A stretch of DNA of 44,816 nucleotides from a bacterium UBP2_UBA5202 (GCA_002412795.1 DHVS01000019.1:1-44816), one strand, 5' to 3'. Positions 16,136 through 24,879 are shown, counted from the stretch's first letter. The notes: a model not told the origin generated them from the sequence alone. Program-made: numbers and translations.

Positions 16136-16935
16136 CACCCGAATATCCAGGCCGAGACAATGTAATCGAAAATCAATATCAGCACCGCCGCTGTGACCAC
16201 CGCCTTGGTGGCGGCCCGGCCCACACCCTCGGCCCCGCCCTCGGTGGCGAACCCGTGAAAACACCCGGAAGTGGCGATGATAATGCCGAAGAATATTGAT
16301 TTCACTATGCCCCCCATCAGGTCCTTGGTGTGGAAGTGGAACCTCAACCCGTCTAAGTAGACCTGGGAGGAGATGCCCACCGAGGCCACCGCCACCAGCC
16401 AACCGCCGACCAGGGCCACGAAATTGGCGAAGATGGTCAGCACCGGAACCATTACCGCCCCGGCCACGAACCGGGGCATCACCAGGAAGGACACCGGGTC
16501 TATGGCCATGGTCTCCAGGGCGTCTATCTGCTCGGTCACCCGCATGGTGCCCAGCTCGGCGGCGATGCCCGCCCCCACCCGCCCGGCCACCACCAGCGCG
16601 GTCAAAACCGGGCCCAGTTCTATCATCACCGCCCGGGCGATTCCGGTGCCCAGCCAGATGGGTGGCACCAGCCCCTGCATCTGGTAGGCGGCCTGGACCG
16701 CCGCCACCATCCCAGTGAAGACGGCCGAGAACAGCACCAGCGGCAGGGAATGGACGCCCATCACCATCATCTGCTGAAGGATCAGCTGAAAATTCCTGAA
16801 CACATGCCGCAGGGACAGGATGATCCGGCTGAACAAATAAAAGGCCGAGCCCCATTCCTGGAAGGAATCCAGGGTGGCCTGGCCTATTCCGGCGAAAACC
16901 CTGGCCGGATAATTATTGTTATTTTGTGAAGGCAT
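16135..16935 (-). CDS. mlaE: MlaE-family ABC transporter permease
   Basis: The 266-residue protein is an MlaE permease. Family features include the N-terminal amphipathic segment, GMVAAVQAAYQMQ, the conserved ELGPVLTALVVAGRVGAGIAAELGTMRVTEQ region split here as ELGPVLTALVVAGRVGAG and AAELGTMRVTEQIDALE, and several hydrophobic segments. MlaE forms the membrane channel of a lipid transporter with MlaF. Its ATPase gene lies 1.6 kb downstream instead of next to it. A normal start ATG at 16935 is used. Confidence 0.94.
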   Translation of the reverse strand: MPSQNNNNYPARVFAGIGQATLDSFQEWGSAFYLFSRIILSLRHVFRNFQLILQQMMVMGVHSLPLVLFSAVFTGMVAAVQAAYQMQGLVPPIWLGTGIARAVMIELGPVLTALVVAGRVGAGIAAELGTMRVTEQIDALETMAIDPVSFLVMPRFVAGAVMVPVLTIFANFVALVGGWLVAVASVGISSQVYLDGLRFHFHTKDLMGGIVKSIFFGIIIATSGCFHGFATEGGAEGVGRAATKAVVTAAVLILIFDYIVSAWIFG

Positions 16936-16975
16936 TAATTGCGGACTTGAATGATACCATATTTACTCAAGGGGT

Positions 16976-17102
16976 TTATATCCACAGACGTTGAAGTGAG
17001 TGGTAACCGAACTATTAACGCAGATTATCTCTGTTCCTTTCACCCTAAGTATTCAATCTCATTAAATAAATCTGTGTGGATCTGTGAAATCTGCGGATAG
17101 AA
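16976..17102. repeat. Degenerate intergenic repeat region (type D)
   Basis: The mlaE-dnaB gap holds repeated words on the minus strand: ATCCGCAGATTTCACAGATC, CACACAGATTT, AATCTGCGTTAA and TCTGTGGAT. The outer parts are partly complementary. A related word set occurs at 40240-40315. No gene is seen here. Confidence 0.4.
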
Positions 17103-17136
17103 CAAAAGGGCTTAGTTCCTGAGTTGAAAAGACCGC

Positions 17137-18570
17137 CTATTCCTGGCCCTCGTCCTGGCGCTGGCTGTAATTCTCGAACCGGGTATAGCTCCGCAGGAAT
17201 GTCAGTTTCTTGGTGCCCACCGGGCCGTTGCGCTGTTTGGCCACTATCAGGTCGGCCACCTCGGATTCCATGCTGGCCTCCGGGGTCCATTCCTCCTTGC
17301 TCTTGTAAGGGGTCTTTTCCCGGTGCAGAAACATCACCACATCGGCATCCTGTTCAATGGCCCCCGATTCGCGCAGGTCGGACAGGATGGGCCGGGAATC
17401 CTGGCCCCGCTGTTCGCTTAAACGGGAAAGCTGGGACAGGGCGATCACCGGGACGTTCAGTTCCTTGGCCAGGGCCTTCAGCGAACGGGAGATCTCGGAG
17501 ATCTCCTGCTGGCGGTTCTCGACGCGGGAAGACGATCCCCGCATCAGCTGGAGGTAATCCACCACCACCAGGCCCAGGTCCACCTCGGCCTTTAAGCGCC
17601 GGGCCTTGGCCCGGATCTCCAGCGGGCTCATGGCCGAGCTGTCGTCGATATACATGGGGGCCTGGTGCAGCACCGAGGCCGCGCTGACCAGGGCCGGCCA
17701 TTCCGCCTGGGACAGATAGCCGCTGCGGACCTTGTGGCCCGAGACCCGGGCCTCGGCGCACAGCAGGCGCAGCACCAGCTGCTCCTTGGACATCTCCAGG
17801 CTGAACACCGCCACCGGGATCTGGTTCTGCACCGCCACGTGCTGGGCGATGTTCAAAGCAAAGGCGGTCTTTCCCACCGAGGGCCGGGCCCCCACTATGA
17901 TCAGGTCTCCCTTCTGCAGGCCGGAGGTCATCAGGTCCAGGTCGGTAAAGCCGGTCTCCAGCCCGGTGATGTGCCGTTTCTCCCGGAACAGTTTTTCCAC
18001 CGTCTCAAAGCTGTCGTGGATGAAGGTCTTCAGGGGAATCAGGCTCTTGCGCAGGCGCTGTTCCTTGATGGAAAAGATCATCTGCTCCGAGCGGTCCAAA
18101 AGTTCTTCCGGATTCTCGGTGGCCTGGTAGCTGAAGGAGATGATCTCGGAGGCGGTGTTTATCAGGCGGCGCAACACCGCCTTCTCCACCACTATCCGGG
18201 CGTAATAGTCGATGTTGGCCGAGGTGGCCACGCTGTCGGTCAGCTTGGTCAGGTAGACCGGGCCGCCCACCTCGTCCAGGCATTTCTGGCGGCGCAGTTC
18301 CTCGGCCAAAGTGACCAGGTCCACCGGCTGGCTGCGCTCGTACAGGGTGACCGCCGCCCGGTAGATCTTGCGGTGGGCCCCGAAATAGAAGTTTTGCTCG
18401 TCGGCTATCACTTCCACCGCCCGGCTGACGGCTTCGCTGTCCAGAAGCATCGAGCCCAACACCGCCATCTCGGCCTCCTGAGACTGGGGCGGCACCCGGT
18501 CGGGCATCTGCCTGTCCGGCACCGGTCGGTCCAACGGCTTGCGGTCGGCGGGTTGCTGGTTATCGGCCAT
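17137..18570 (-). CDS. dnaB: Replicative DNA helicase
   Basis: The 477-residue DnaB has an N-terminal DnaB domain (about 25-130, EAEMAVLGSMLLDSEAV), linker, and the RecA-like C-terminal ATPase with Walker A GARPSVGKTA (227-236), Walker B-type VVVDYLQLM and the ENRQQEISEISRSLKALAKE helix. It unwinds the replication fork as a hexamer. No intein is present. Its start lies inside the end of the UDG gene (11-nt overlap), placing it in the gmk-rpoZ-coaBC-udg-dnaB run. Confidence 0.97.
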   Translation of the reverse strand: MADNQQPADRKPLDRPVPDRQMPDRVPPQSQEAEMAVLGSMLLDSEAVSRAVEVIADEQNFYFGAHRKIYRAAVTLYERSQPVDLVTLAEELRRQKCLDEVGGPVYLTKLTDSVATSANIDYYARIVVEKAVLRRLINTASEIISFSYQATENPEELLDRSEQMIFSIKEQRLRKSLIPLKTFIHDSFETVEKLFREKRHITGLETGFTDLDLMTSGLQKGDLIIVGARPSVGKTAFALNIAQHVAVQNQIPVAVFSLEMSKEQLVLRLLCAEARVSGHKVRSGYLSQAEWPALVSAASVLHQAPMYIDDSSAMSPLEIRAKARRLKAEVDLGLVVVDYLQLMRGSSSRVENRQQEISEISRSLKALAKELNVPVIALSQLSRLSEQRGQDSRPILSDLRESGAIEQDADVVMFLHREKTPYKSKEEWTPEASMESEVADLIVAKQRNGPVGTKKLTFLRSYTRFENYSQRQDEGQE

Positions 18571-19261
18571 TCTTAACCTCCTGGTCGTAGATCTGACGCA
18601 CTAGTTTCACGTCCTCCCAGGTATCCCGCTTCCAGGCCGGGTTGCGCAACAGCGCCGCCGGGTGAAAGGTGGGAACGAGTTTGATGTTTTGATAATAATG
18701 TATTTTGCCCCGGAGCTTGGAGATGGGGATGTCTGTCTTCAGCAGGGTCTGCGAGGCAAAGGTGCCCAGGGTGCAGATCACCGCCGGCTTGATGATCTCC
18801 AATTGTTTGATCAGATAAGGTTCGCAGAGTTCGATCTCGGCCGGCAGGGGGTTGCGGTTGTCCGGGGGCCGGCATTTGAGGATGTTGCAGATGTATACCT
18901 GGGAACGCTTGAAATTTATGGCCTCGATGATCTTGGTTAAAAGCTGCCCGGCCCGGCCCACGAAAGGCAGGCCCTGTTCATCCTCGTCGCTGCCCGGGGC
19001 CTCTCCCACGAACACCAGCTTGGAATTGGGGTCGCCGTCCCCGAAGACGAATTTGATCCGGGTCTTGCCCAGGGAGCACTTCTGACATTTTTCGATCTGG
19101 CGGCGGTAGTAGTCCAAGGAAGTGTTGGGCGCGGCAGATCTTGTGTTTTCCTGAACCGGGGGCTTGGCCTGGGCGCGCTTTAAGACCAGCTCGGTCTCAC
19201 CCAGCTCCTGCTGCTGTTTAAGATAGCGCTTTGCATTTTGCACTGATATTTTATCGGGCAT
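18560..19261 (-). CDS. Uracil-DNA glycosylase, family 4 (iron-sulphur)
   Basis: The 233-residue protein has the family 4 motif VGEAPGSDEDEQGLPFVGRA (about 85-104), CNILKCRPPDNRNPLP and the late FHPAALLRN. Cysteines C59, C62, C130 and C146 fit the [4Fe-4S] cluster of this family. It removes uracil from DNA. The first 45 residues form an extra Lys/Gln-rich N-terminal tail, as in DNA-polymerase-related UDG proteins. It overlaps coaBC (11 nt) and dnaB (11 nt), so translation is probably coupled. Confidence 0.95.
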   Translation of the reverse strand: MPDKISVQNAKRYLKQQQELGETELVLKRAQAKPPVQENTRSAAPNTSLDYYRRQIEKCQKCSLGKTRIKFVFGDGDPNSKLVFVGEAPGSDEDEQGLPFVGRAGQLLTKIIEAINFKRSQVYICNILKCRPPDNRNPLPAEIELCEPYLIKQLEIIKPAVICTLGTFASQTLLKTDIPISKLRGKIHYYQNIKLVPTFHPAALLRNPAWKRDTWEDVKLVRQIYDQEVKNGR

Positions 19262-20540
19262 TCGGGTTTGCTTTCCGCTTACGCTTCTTGTTTGGCTCCT
19301 TCAAGCGCCGTAGCTTGTCCTCTGGCGGATTGGCAGCTACAGCGGAGGCGCTCCGCTTTTTAAACAGCCCGTCAAGTTTGTCCAAAAGCACCCCCGCCAG
19401 TTCCGGCTTTCCCATCAGGGGCAGTTTAACCTCCCGGCCGTTGGGTTCCAGCAAAGTGGCCCGGATATTGCCGCTGGCGATGGTCCGGGGGTCGTTGGCC
19501 ACTATCAGGTCCAGGTTCTTGGAAATGAGTTTCTTCCGGGCGTTGGCCAACAGGTCCTTGGATTCCAGGGCAAAGCCCACCAGCAGGGCGTGTTTTTTGT
19601 TGTGCTTGGATGCCTGGGCCAAAATATCGGCCACCGGCTCCAGTTTCAGGTCCAGGGAACCGGAACCGCGCTTTATCTTCTGGGCGCTGGTCTTTAAAGG
19701 TTTGAAGTCGGCCACCGCCGCCGTCATTATCAGCGCCTTGTTCAGCGGCAGATGTTTTTTTACCGCCTGGGACATCTGTTCCGCCGTTCTCACCTTCACC
19801 ACCTTCTCAACATCCGGCAGCGTCAGGTCGGCCGGTCCGGTGATCAGGGTCACTCTGGCGCCGCGTTTTTGAGCCTCGGCCGCCAGGGCGTAGCCCATCC
19901 GGCCGGAAGAACGGTTGGTGATGGTCCGCACCGGGTCGATGTCCTCCTCAGTCCGGCCGGCGGTGATCAGGATCGGAACTCCCGCCAGTTGTTGGTTGGG
20001 ATACAGCGCTTCTTCTATTGTCTTTTCAATGACATCTAGCGAAGCCAGCCGCCCCTTGCCGGTGTCTCCGCAGGCCAGCCGGCCTCTCTCGGGCTCGATG
20101 ATCTTCCAGCCGAAAGCTTTCAGTTTTTTAAGGTTCTCCTGCACCGCTTGAGCCTGCCACATGTTGACGTTCATGGCCGGAGCGATCAGGATCGGGGCCG
20201 TGGCCGCCAGGGCCACGGTGGTCAGAAGATCATCGGCGATGCCGTGGGCCGCCTTACCCAGAAAATTGGCGGTGGCCGGGGCGACCAGCACCAGGTCGGC
20301 CCACTGGGCCAGCGAGATGTGCTCTATCTGCTGGGGCTTTTGTTTGGGAAAAAGTTCCAGGGCCACCGGGTTTCCGGTCAGCGACTCGAACGAGGCCGGC
20401 CCCACCAGCTGGCAGGCCGACCTGGTCATCACCACCGTTACCTGATGCCCTTTTTTGCGCAGCCGGCTGGCCAGATCCAGCGCCTTGTAGGCCGCAATGC
20501 TGCCGGTGACGCCCAAAAGTATTTTTTTGCCGGAGCTCAT
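19251..20540 (-). CDS. coaBC: Phosphopantothenoylcysteine decarboxylase/synthetase (CoaBC)
   Basis: A fused CoaBC of 429 residues, catalysing two steps of coenzyme A synthesis. The flavin-dependent decarboxylase half has H74, PATANFLGKAAHGIADDLL, PAMNVNMW and catalytic C157 in RGRLACGDTGKG. The synthetase half has the NRSSGRMGYALA nucleotide loop and AAVADFKP. The normal protein end is near LLDKLDGLFKK; about 34 further residues (RSASAVAANPPEDKLRRLKE, then a Lys/Arg-rich tail) are encoded by a palindromic repeat at 19312-19355 and its flank. The stop lies inside the UDG start. Confidence 0.96.
   Translation of the reverse strand: MSSGKKILLGVTGSIAAYKALDLASRLRKKGHQVTVVMTRSACQLVGPASFESLTGNPVALELFPKQKPQQIEHISLAQWADLVLVAPATANFLGKAAHGIADDLLTTVALAATAPILIAPAMNVNMWQAQAVQENLKKLKAFGWKIIEPERGRLACGDTGKGRLASLDVIEKTIEEALYPNQQLAGVPILITAGRTEEDIDPVRTITNRSSGRMGYALAAEAQKRGARVTLITGPADLTLPDVEKVVKVRTAEQMSQAVKKHLPLNKALIMTAAVADFKPLKTSAQKIKRGSGSLDLKLEPVADILAQASKHNKKHALLVGFALESKDLLANARKKLISKNLDLIVANDPRTIASGNIRATLLEPNGREVKLPLMGKPELAGVLLDKLDGLFKKRSASAVAANPPEDKLRRLKEPNKKRKRKANPNAR
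19312..19355. repeat. Palindromic repeat inside the 3' end of coaBC
   Basis: The plus strand reads GCGCCGTAGCT...GGCGGATTGG...AGCTACAGCGGAGGCGC, an imperfect palindrome. It is in frame with coaBC and encodes its last, non-conserved part. Related words (AGCT...AGCGGAGG, CCGCTTACGCT) recur at 21529-21640. Confidence 0.6.
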
Positions 20541-20728
20541 GTATGCTGAAAGACCACCTGTCCGTCGCGCATCCGTTCCAGGGCCATGGTGATCGGCTTG
20601 ATCTCCATCTCCTGGGATGACATCCGGCGGATCTCGTGCAGGCGCCTGGCTTCGCGGGCCGCCACCAGCACCGCGATGTATTTGTTCTCCAACCCCTTGG
20701 AGATCTCGTCGATCGGTATGAAACCCAT
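20537..20728 (-). CDS. rpoZ: RNA polymerase omega subunit
   Basis: The 63-residue product has the omega pattern: N-terminal IPIDEISKGLENKYIAVLVA, then AAREARRLHE, and a closing ITMALERMRDGQV. Omega helps assemble RNA polymerase by binding the beta-prime subunit. It is at the short end of the family range. The position between gmk and coaBC, overlapping coaBC by 4 nt, is the classic location and strengthens the call. Confidence 0.93.
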   Translation of the reverse strand: MGFIPIDEISKGLENKYIAVLVAAREARRLHEIRRMSSQEMEIKPITMALERMRDGQVVFQHT

Positions 20729-20790
20729 GTTAGCTCCTCTGTGTTTTTAGTTTTTTATCTTTGATTTTTTATTTATCGCGTGACTGGCAT

Positions 20791-21408
20791 TCATTTTATC
20801 ACAGTGGCAACTTCGTCCCGGTTGTAGCGGCTCAGTTTACAGCGCTCGGCTTCGATGATGGCGGTCACGGTCCTGACCGTCTGGTCGAACTTGTCGTTGA
20901 TCAACCAGTATTCAAAATCCCCGATCTCCTGCATCTCCAGCTTGGCCCGGTTCAGCCGCTTGTTTATCACTTCCTCGGAATCGGTGGCCCGGCCCTTGAG
21001 GCGGACCTTCAGTTCTTCGAAGGTCGGGGGCAGCACGAAGATGGTGACCGCCTGGGGATAAAGCTTTTTGATGGCCCGGGCCCCCACCGTGTCGATGTCC
21101 ATGATCACGTCCTGCCCGGCGTTGAGCCTGTCATCGATCTGTTTGCGGGGAGTGCCGTAGTAATTCTCGTGGACCATGGCCCATTCCAGCAGCTGCCCCG
21201 CCTCCAGCATCCGCTCGAATTCCTTGACCGGGACGAAATGGTAATCCTGGCCGTCGCGCTCGCCGGCCCGGGGCGGCCGGGAGGTGACCGAGATGGAATA
21301 GTATATCTCGGGGTGCAGGGCCTCGATGCCGCGGCAGAGCGAGGTCTTGCCGGCCCCGGACGGGGCCGAGAGGATTATGGGAAATCCTTTGCGGTCTGGA
21401 TAGATCAT
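20791..21408 (-). CDS. gmk: Guanylate kinase
   Basis: The 205-residue enzyme phosphorylates GMP to GDP. It has the P-loop LSAPSGAGKTSLCRG (residues 13-27), the GMP-binding RPPRAGERDGQDYHFV segment, and YYGTPRKQIDDRLNAGQDVI followed by IDTVGARAIK. Length is normal. rpoZ follows after 62 nt. Gmk between yicC and rpoZ is a widely conserved order, here broken by the barrel-protein gene upstream. Confidence 0.97.
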   Translation of the reverse strand: MIYPDRKGFPIILSAPSGAGKTSLCRGIEALHPEIYYSISVTSRPPRAGERDGQDYHFVPVKEFERMLEAGQLLEWAMVHENYYGTPRKQIDDRLNAGQDVIMDIDTVGARAIKKLYPQAVTIFVLPPTFEELKVRLKGRATDSEEVINKRLNRAKLEMQEIGDFEYWLINDKFDQTVRTVTAIIEAERCKLSRYNRDEVATVIK

Positions 21409-21479
21409 GTCTATATGTAAGATTGATGATTGATTGGGAAAAATCTTAGGAACATTTACACATTATAACAAACGGGGAT

Positions 21480-21660
21480 AATTTTGACAGGATTTTCTTT
21501 AAATGTTGACCCGTGAAATCATGTTAATCCGCTTACGCTTCAATGCCGGACTTCTTTAATCGCCAACCGCTTACGCTATTATATTTACTACCTCGTGCGC
21601 CTTAGCTATAGCGGTGGCGCAAGCTTCAGCGGAGGAGCTCCTGTCTGCCCCGGTAAGACC
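21480..21660. repeat. Gap with degenerate palindromes
   Basis: The 272-base gmk-barrel gap contains no gene. It holds GACAGGATTTTC...CATGTTAATCC (similar words at 28223-28250), two copies of CCGCTTACGCT (21530 and 21568; a third at 19275 in coaBC), and GCGCC...GGCGC followed by AGCGGAGGAGC at 21599-21642, resembling the coaBC-embedded palindrome. Confidence 0.45.
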
Positions 21661-21680
21661 AATAACGTCCATTCTCTGTC

Positions 21681-23717
21681 CTACTGCATCAGCAGTCGCT
21701 TGGCCAGCTCCCCGGCCGAGGCGCAGATGGCCGTCAGGTCAACCCCCTGGTCCTGGTCCACCCGCAGCTGTTGGCCGGTGGCGGGATCCACCAGAAGCAC
21801 TTTCACATAATAGCCGGTTTCGGTCTTGTCTATCTGGCCCACCAGCATTTGCCTGACGTTCAAGGCCTGCCCCATCTGGGCGGCGCAGATCGGCTCCATG
21901 CAGTATGTCTGGGCCAGGTTTCTGCGGGCCAGCAGTTCCTGCATCCGGTCCTTGGGGGTGACGCTGAAGCGCCCGGTCTTGTCCATCTCAGCCCTCAGGA
22001 AGTCGGCGTAGACCAGGGCATCCTGCCAGGAGGCATTGGGGCCCTGATAGATGTTGACCGCGGTCTTTACCTGCGAGGTATCTCCGGCCGCAGCCAGGGC
22101 CGCCCCCTCGGTGGTCACCTGGCCCAGCCGGGCCCCGGGCTTCGGCTGTTCAACCGGTTTGGCGGTCCCAACCCCGGCCTGTTGTGTTTTCTTGCCTGAC
22201 TTGGACAGGAAGCCCAGGTCGAACCTCAGGCCGGCGCTCAGGGCAAAGGTCTCCCAGGGCTTGAAATCGCTGACGCTGCTCATGTTCTGGACCTTGAGTA
22301 TCCCGTTGGCCAGGTTCATCCGGGTGGCCACCATAACTTCGCCCACATAGACCGGCATCCGCACTCCCACCCCGGCCAGCACCATGGGCGGGGTGCTGTA
22401 GATCTTCTTCTCATCCAGGGCCACATACTGCCAGCTGCTGGCCAGCCCGATGCTCAGGGTGGCCTTCTTGATGGAGAGCGAGGTCCCGGCCGAGGCATAG
22501 GCCTTGCCCAGCATGGGCCACTGGCCGTCCATGATATCGGTGCCGCCGTTGATCCCCAGCCGGAAGCCCCAGAACTTCAGTCCCAGCGAGGCCTTGACCG
22601 ACAATATCCCCGGGAACTCTATGCCGCCTTCCTCCTGCCCGCTCTTGTGCTTGTATTCTATCCCGCCCAGATAAAGCCTGGCCTTGCCGGTGATACTGCT
22701 GTCGGAGGGGTTGTACGAAAGCGAATCGACGTTGACCGAATCCAGCCGGGGCTCGCCGTAAGGAATGCCGGCGCTGTTGAAATAATCCCCTTTCAGGGTG
22801 TAGGGCATGCCCTTCTCGATCGACATTCCGGCCTTGAGGATGGGAATCTCGAAATTGGCGCTTAGCACCAGGCTGGTCTGGGTGCCGGAGAGATTGCACT
22901 CGAAATTGTCGTAGAATATCGAACTATCAAAACTGCTGTGAACCTCTATGCTGTCTATCCTGATGCCGTTGATGGTGTCCCCCACTATCCCGCTCAGGTC
23001 CTGGATCCGGGCCGATGAATTTATATTGAAATCACCGGTGGCCGAAAGCTTGGTCACCTTGATGCCCATTCCCATCTTAAAGGGGCCGAATTTGGTGCCG
23101 CTGCCCAAAAACACCGGGGTGTTCATGATCGAAACGTTACCCTGCCCGCCCATGGTGATCACCCCGGTGCCCGAAACCCTCAGGTTGACGATCACCGGAA
23201 CCGGCAGGCCGGAGACCATGGTGCTGTCCAGCAGGTAGGGGTAATCATAGGTCATCTGCTGGGATACCTCAGTAACGCTGCTGTCCAGGAACATCTCCAT
23301 CCCGGAGCCGCGCTGGACGGCTATTCCCAGGCCGAAGGGACCGGCCTTGCCTGCCAAACCCACATAGTCCAGCCCACCTTTATCGGTCAGGGTCAGGCTG
23401 GTGGGCACGCTGATGGCCGGTGAGACCTCCGAGCTGTCGATGATCTTCACCTTGAAATCGCTGCTGACGTCCTTGGAAAGGCTGCCGGCCACGAAGACGT
23501 CCAGCCCCTGGGTGCGCTCCAAGCCGGCCGGGTTGACCATCATCCCCACCGCGCCGTGGGCCTGGACGATATCCAGGAACCCGTGATCCAGGAAGTAGAG
23601 GTTCAGGTCCGGGGTGCTCATGCTGATCCTGAATTTCAAGGCCTGGTCGATGGTCTGGGCCCCGGCGTAACCGGCCAGCATAGCCGTCAGCAATCCGGAC
23701 AATAGGATCTTCTTCAT
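21681..23717 (-). CDS. Exported barrel-like protein with C-terminal CsgG/TolB-like domain
   Basis: From the ATG at 23717 (GGAG ribosome-binding site) the product is 678 residues with a clean signal peptide MKKILLSGLLTAMLAGYAGA. Residues about 25-500 are rich in alternating short beta segments and glycines, starting with ISMSTPDLNLYFLDHGFLDI and GMMVNPAGL, like outer-membrane barrel proteins of the PorV/FadL style. After a short Lys/Pro linker, the last 120 residues match the CsgG/TolB-like domain seen in surface-assembly proteins: DFLRAEMDKTGRFSV, a Cys pair C-M-E-P-I-C and MGQALNVRQMLVGQI. Function unknown; probably outer membrane. It separates yicC from gmk. Confidence 0.75.
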   Translation of the reverse strand: MKKILLSGLLTAMLAGYAGAQTIDQALKFRISMSTPDLNLYFLDHGFLDIVQAHGAVGMMVNPAGLERTQGLDVFVAGSLSKDVSSDFKVKIIDSSEVSPAISVPTSLTLTDKGGLDYVGLAGKAGPFGLGIAVQRGSGMEMFLDSSVTEVSQQMTYDYPYLLDSTMVSGLPVPVIVNLRVSGTGVITMGGQGNVSIMNTPVFLGSGTKFGPFKMGMGIKVTKLSATGDFNINSSARIQDLSGIVGDTINGIRIDSIEVHSSFDSSIFYDNFECNLSGTQTSLVLSANFEIPILKAGMSIEKGMPYTLKGDYFNSAGIPYGEPRLDSVNVDSLSYNPSDSSITGKARLYLGGIEYKHKSGQEEGGIEFPGILSVKASLGLKFWGFRLGINGGTDIMDGQWPMLGKAYASAGTSLSIKKATLSIGLASSWQYVALDEKKIYSTPPMVLAGVGVRMPVYVGEVMVATRMNLANGILKVQNMSSVSDFKPWETFALSAGLRFDLGFLSKSGKKTQQAGVGTAKPVEQPKPGARLGQVTTEGAALAAAGDTSQVKTAVNIYQGPNASWQDALVYADFLRAEMDKTGRFSVTPKDRMQELLARRNLAQTYCMEPICAAQMGQALNVRQMLVGQIDKTETGYYVKVLLVDPATGQQLRVDQDQGVDLTAICASAGELAKRLLMQ

Positions 23718-23745
23718 AAAATATTTCTCCTTTATTATGTTACTA

Positions 23746-23851
23746 TTCAGCCACAAAGTCACAAAGACACTAAGATACTGGGTAATTCCCATATGGAATA
23801 CATACGGTATAAAGTTAATCCTTTGAGACTTGGTGTCTTCGTGGCTATGAA
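23746..23851. repeat. Type A intergenic inverted repeat
   Basis: The left arm GCCACAAAGTCACAAAGACA pairs with the right arm GACTTGGTGTCTTCGTGGC. The element fills nearly the whole yicC-barrel gap: its left end is 29 nt before the barrel start and its right end 12 nt past the yicC stop. Confidence 0.7.
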
Positions 23852-23862
23852 TAGTTACTCTA

Positions 23863-24738
23863 TTATTCTATGTTCTGAACCTGCTCCCGCATTTTTTCTA
23901 TCTCTTCCTTCAGCTGCACCGTCAGCTGGGATATCTCAGCCTGGTTGGCCTTGGCCCCCATGGTATTGGACTCCCGGTTCATCTCCTGCAATAAAAAGTC
24001 CATCCGCCGGCCCACCGGTTCCGGGGTCTTCAGGAACTGGTCAAAGGCTTTTACATGGATTTTCAGCCGCACGCACTCCTCGGTGATATCGCAGCGGTCG
24101 GCGTAGATGGCTGCCTCCTGGGCCAGCCGGCCCTGATCGGCCCCGGCCCCGCCCAGCAGCTTTGACATCCGGGCCTGCAGTTGTTTTTTGTATTCCGGCA
24201 CCCGGTCTTCGGCCAGTTGTTCTATCTGGTTGGCTATCCGTCCGATATTGTTCAGCCGTTTTTTAAACTCGGCCTCCAGCCGTTTCCCCTCCTGCTGCCG
24301 CATCCGGTTCAGTTCGGCCAGCGCCCTGGCCAATGGCCCCTGGACCAGCTGCCAGGCTTTTTGTTCGGAGAAGGCGGTGGGAATGACCGTCAGCACATCG
24401 GGAAAAGCGGTGATGGACCGGAGGTCTATCTCGCCCTTCAGCCCCAGCTCCTTTTTCAGGGTCAGCATGATCTTGTGGTAATGGCGGGCGGCCTTGATGT
24501 CCAGGCTGGGCAGGGAAGTCTCTTCCCGGCCGCTGTAATTCAGGACCAATGAGACCGAGCCCCGCGAGATGTTCTGCTGGATCAGGGTCTTTATCTTGGA
24601 CTCCAGGCCATTAAAGGCCCGGGGAAGTCTTAAGGATATCTCGGAATAGCGGTTGTTGACCGAACGGACCTCCACCCCTATCTGATGGTCCCTGGTCCTG
24701 GCCTCGGCCCGGCCGAAACCGGTCATGCTTTTTATCAT
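23863..24738 (-). CDS. yicC: YicC-family endoribonuclease
   Basis: The 291-residue protein begins MIKSMTGFGRAEA, the hallmark of YicC, with EVRSVNNRYSEISLRLPRAF following. The C-terminal DUF1732 part has RLKIHVKAFDQFL, GRRMDFLLQEMNRESNTMGAK and a final helical region. YicC proteins are RNA endonucleases affecting small-RNA turnover. A very strong promoter lies just upstream (24767-24794), so yicC starts the run to dnaB. Length is normal. Confidence 0.95.
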   Translation of the reverse strand: MIKSMTGFGRAEARTRDHQIGVEVRSVNNRYSEISLRLPRAFNGLESKIKTLIQQNISRGSVSLVLNYSGREETSLPSLDIKAARHYHKIMLTLKKELGLKGEIDLRSITAFPDVLTVIPTAFSEQKAWQLVQGPLARALAELNRMRQQEGKRLEAEFKKRLNNIGRIANQIEQLAEDRVPEYKKQLQARMSKLLGGAGADQGRLAQEAAIYADRCDITEECVRLKIHVKAFDQFLKTPEPVGRRMDFLLQEMNRESNTMGAKANQAEISQLTVQLKEEIEKMREQVQNIE

Positions 24739-24766
24739 TTAAACCTATTTTATGATTAGACTTATG

Positions 24767-24794
24767 ATTATACCACAAATAAGGGTTATGTCAA
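24767..24794 (-). promoter_or_regulatory. Consensus promoter upstream of yicC
   Basis: On the minus strand TTGACA (24794-24789) and TATAAT (24772-24767), both perfect consensus, are 16 bases apart, about 30 nt before the yicC start. Confidence 0.83.
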
Positions 24795-24803
24795 TTTTAA
24801 AGT

Positions 24804-24848
24804 GGTAAAAAAATATAGGGCCGGAGCCCAAGCTCCGGCCCTATATTT
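24804..24848 (-). terminator. Strong rho-independent terminator
   Basis: A perfect 17-bp stem (24811-24827 with 24832-24848) around loop CCAA (plus strand) is followed on the minus strand by a T-run. It lies 31 nt past the stop of the SUMF1-fold gene, ending that transcript just before the yicC promoter. Confidence 0.9.
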
Positions 24849-24879
24849 TAATTCGCAGTTTCATCCTAATTTGTGAGAT

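Noticed and set aside
15356..16855. Apparent 499-residue fusion of an unknown protein and a GNAT domain
   Set aside because: The N-terminal 240 residues are out-of-frame mlaE sequence. The ATG at 16135 gives a normal acetyltransferase.
17665..18576. Long plus-strand open frame over dnaB
   Set aside because: It is the antisense shadow of dnaB, whose minus-strand product matches the helicase family along its full length. Shadow frames of this kind are expected in GC-rich genes.
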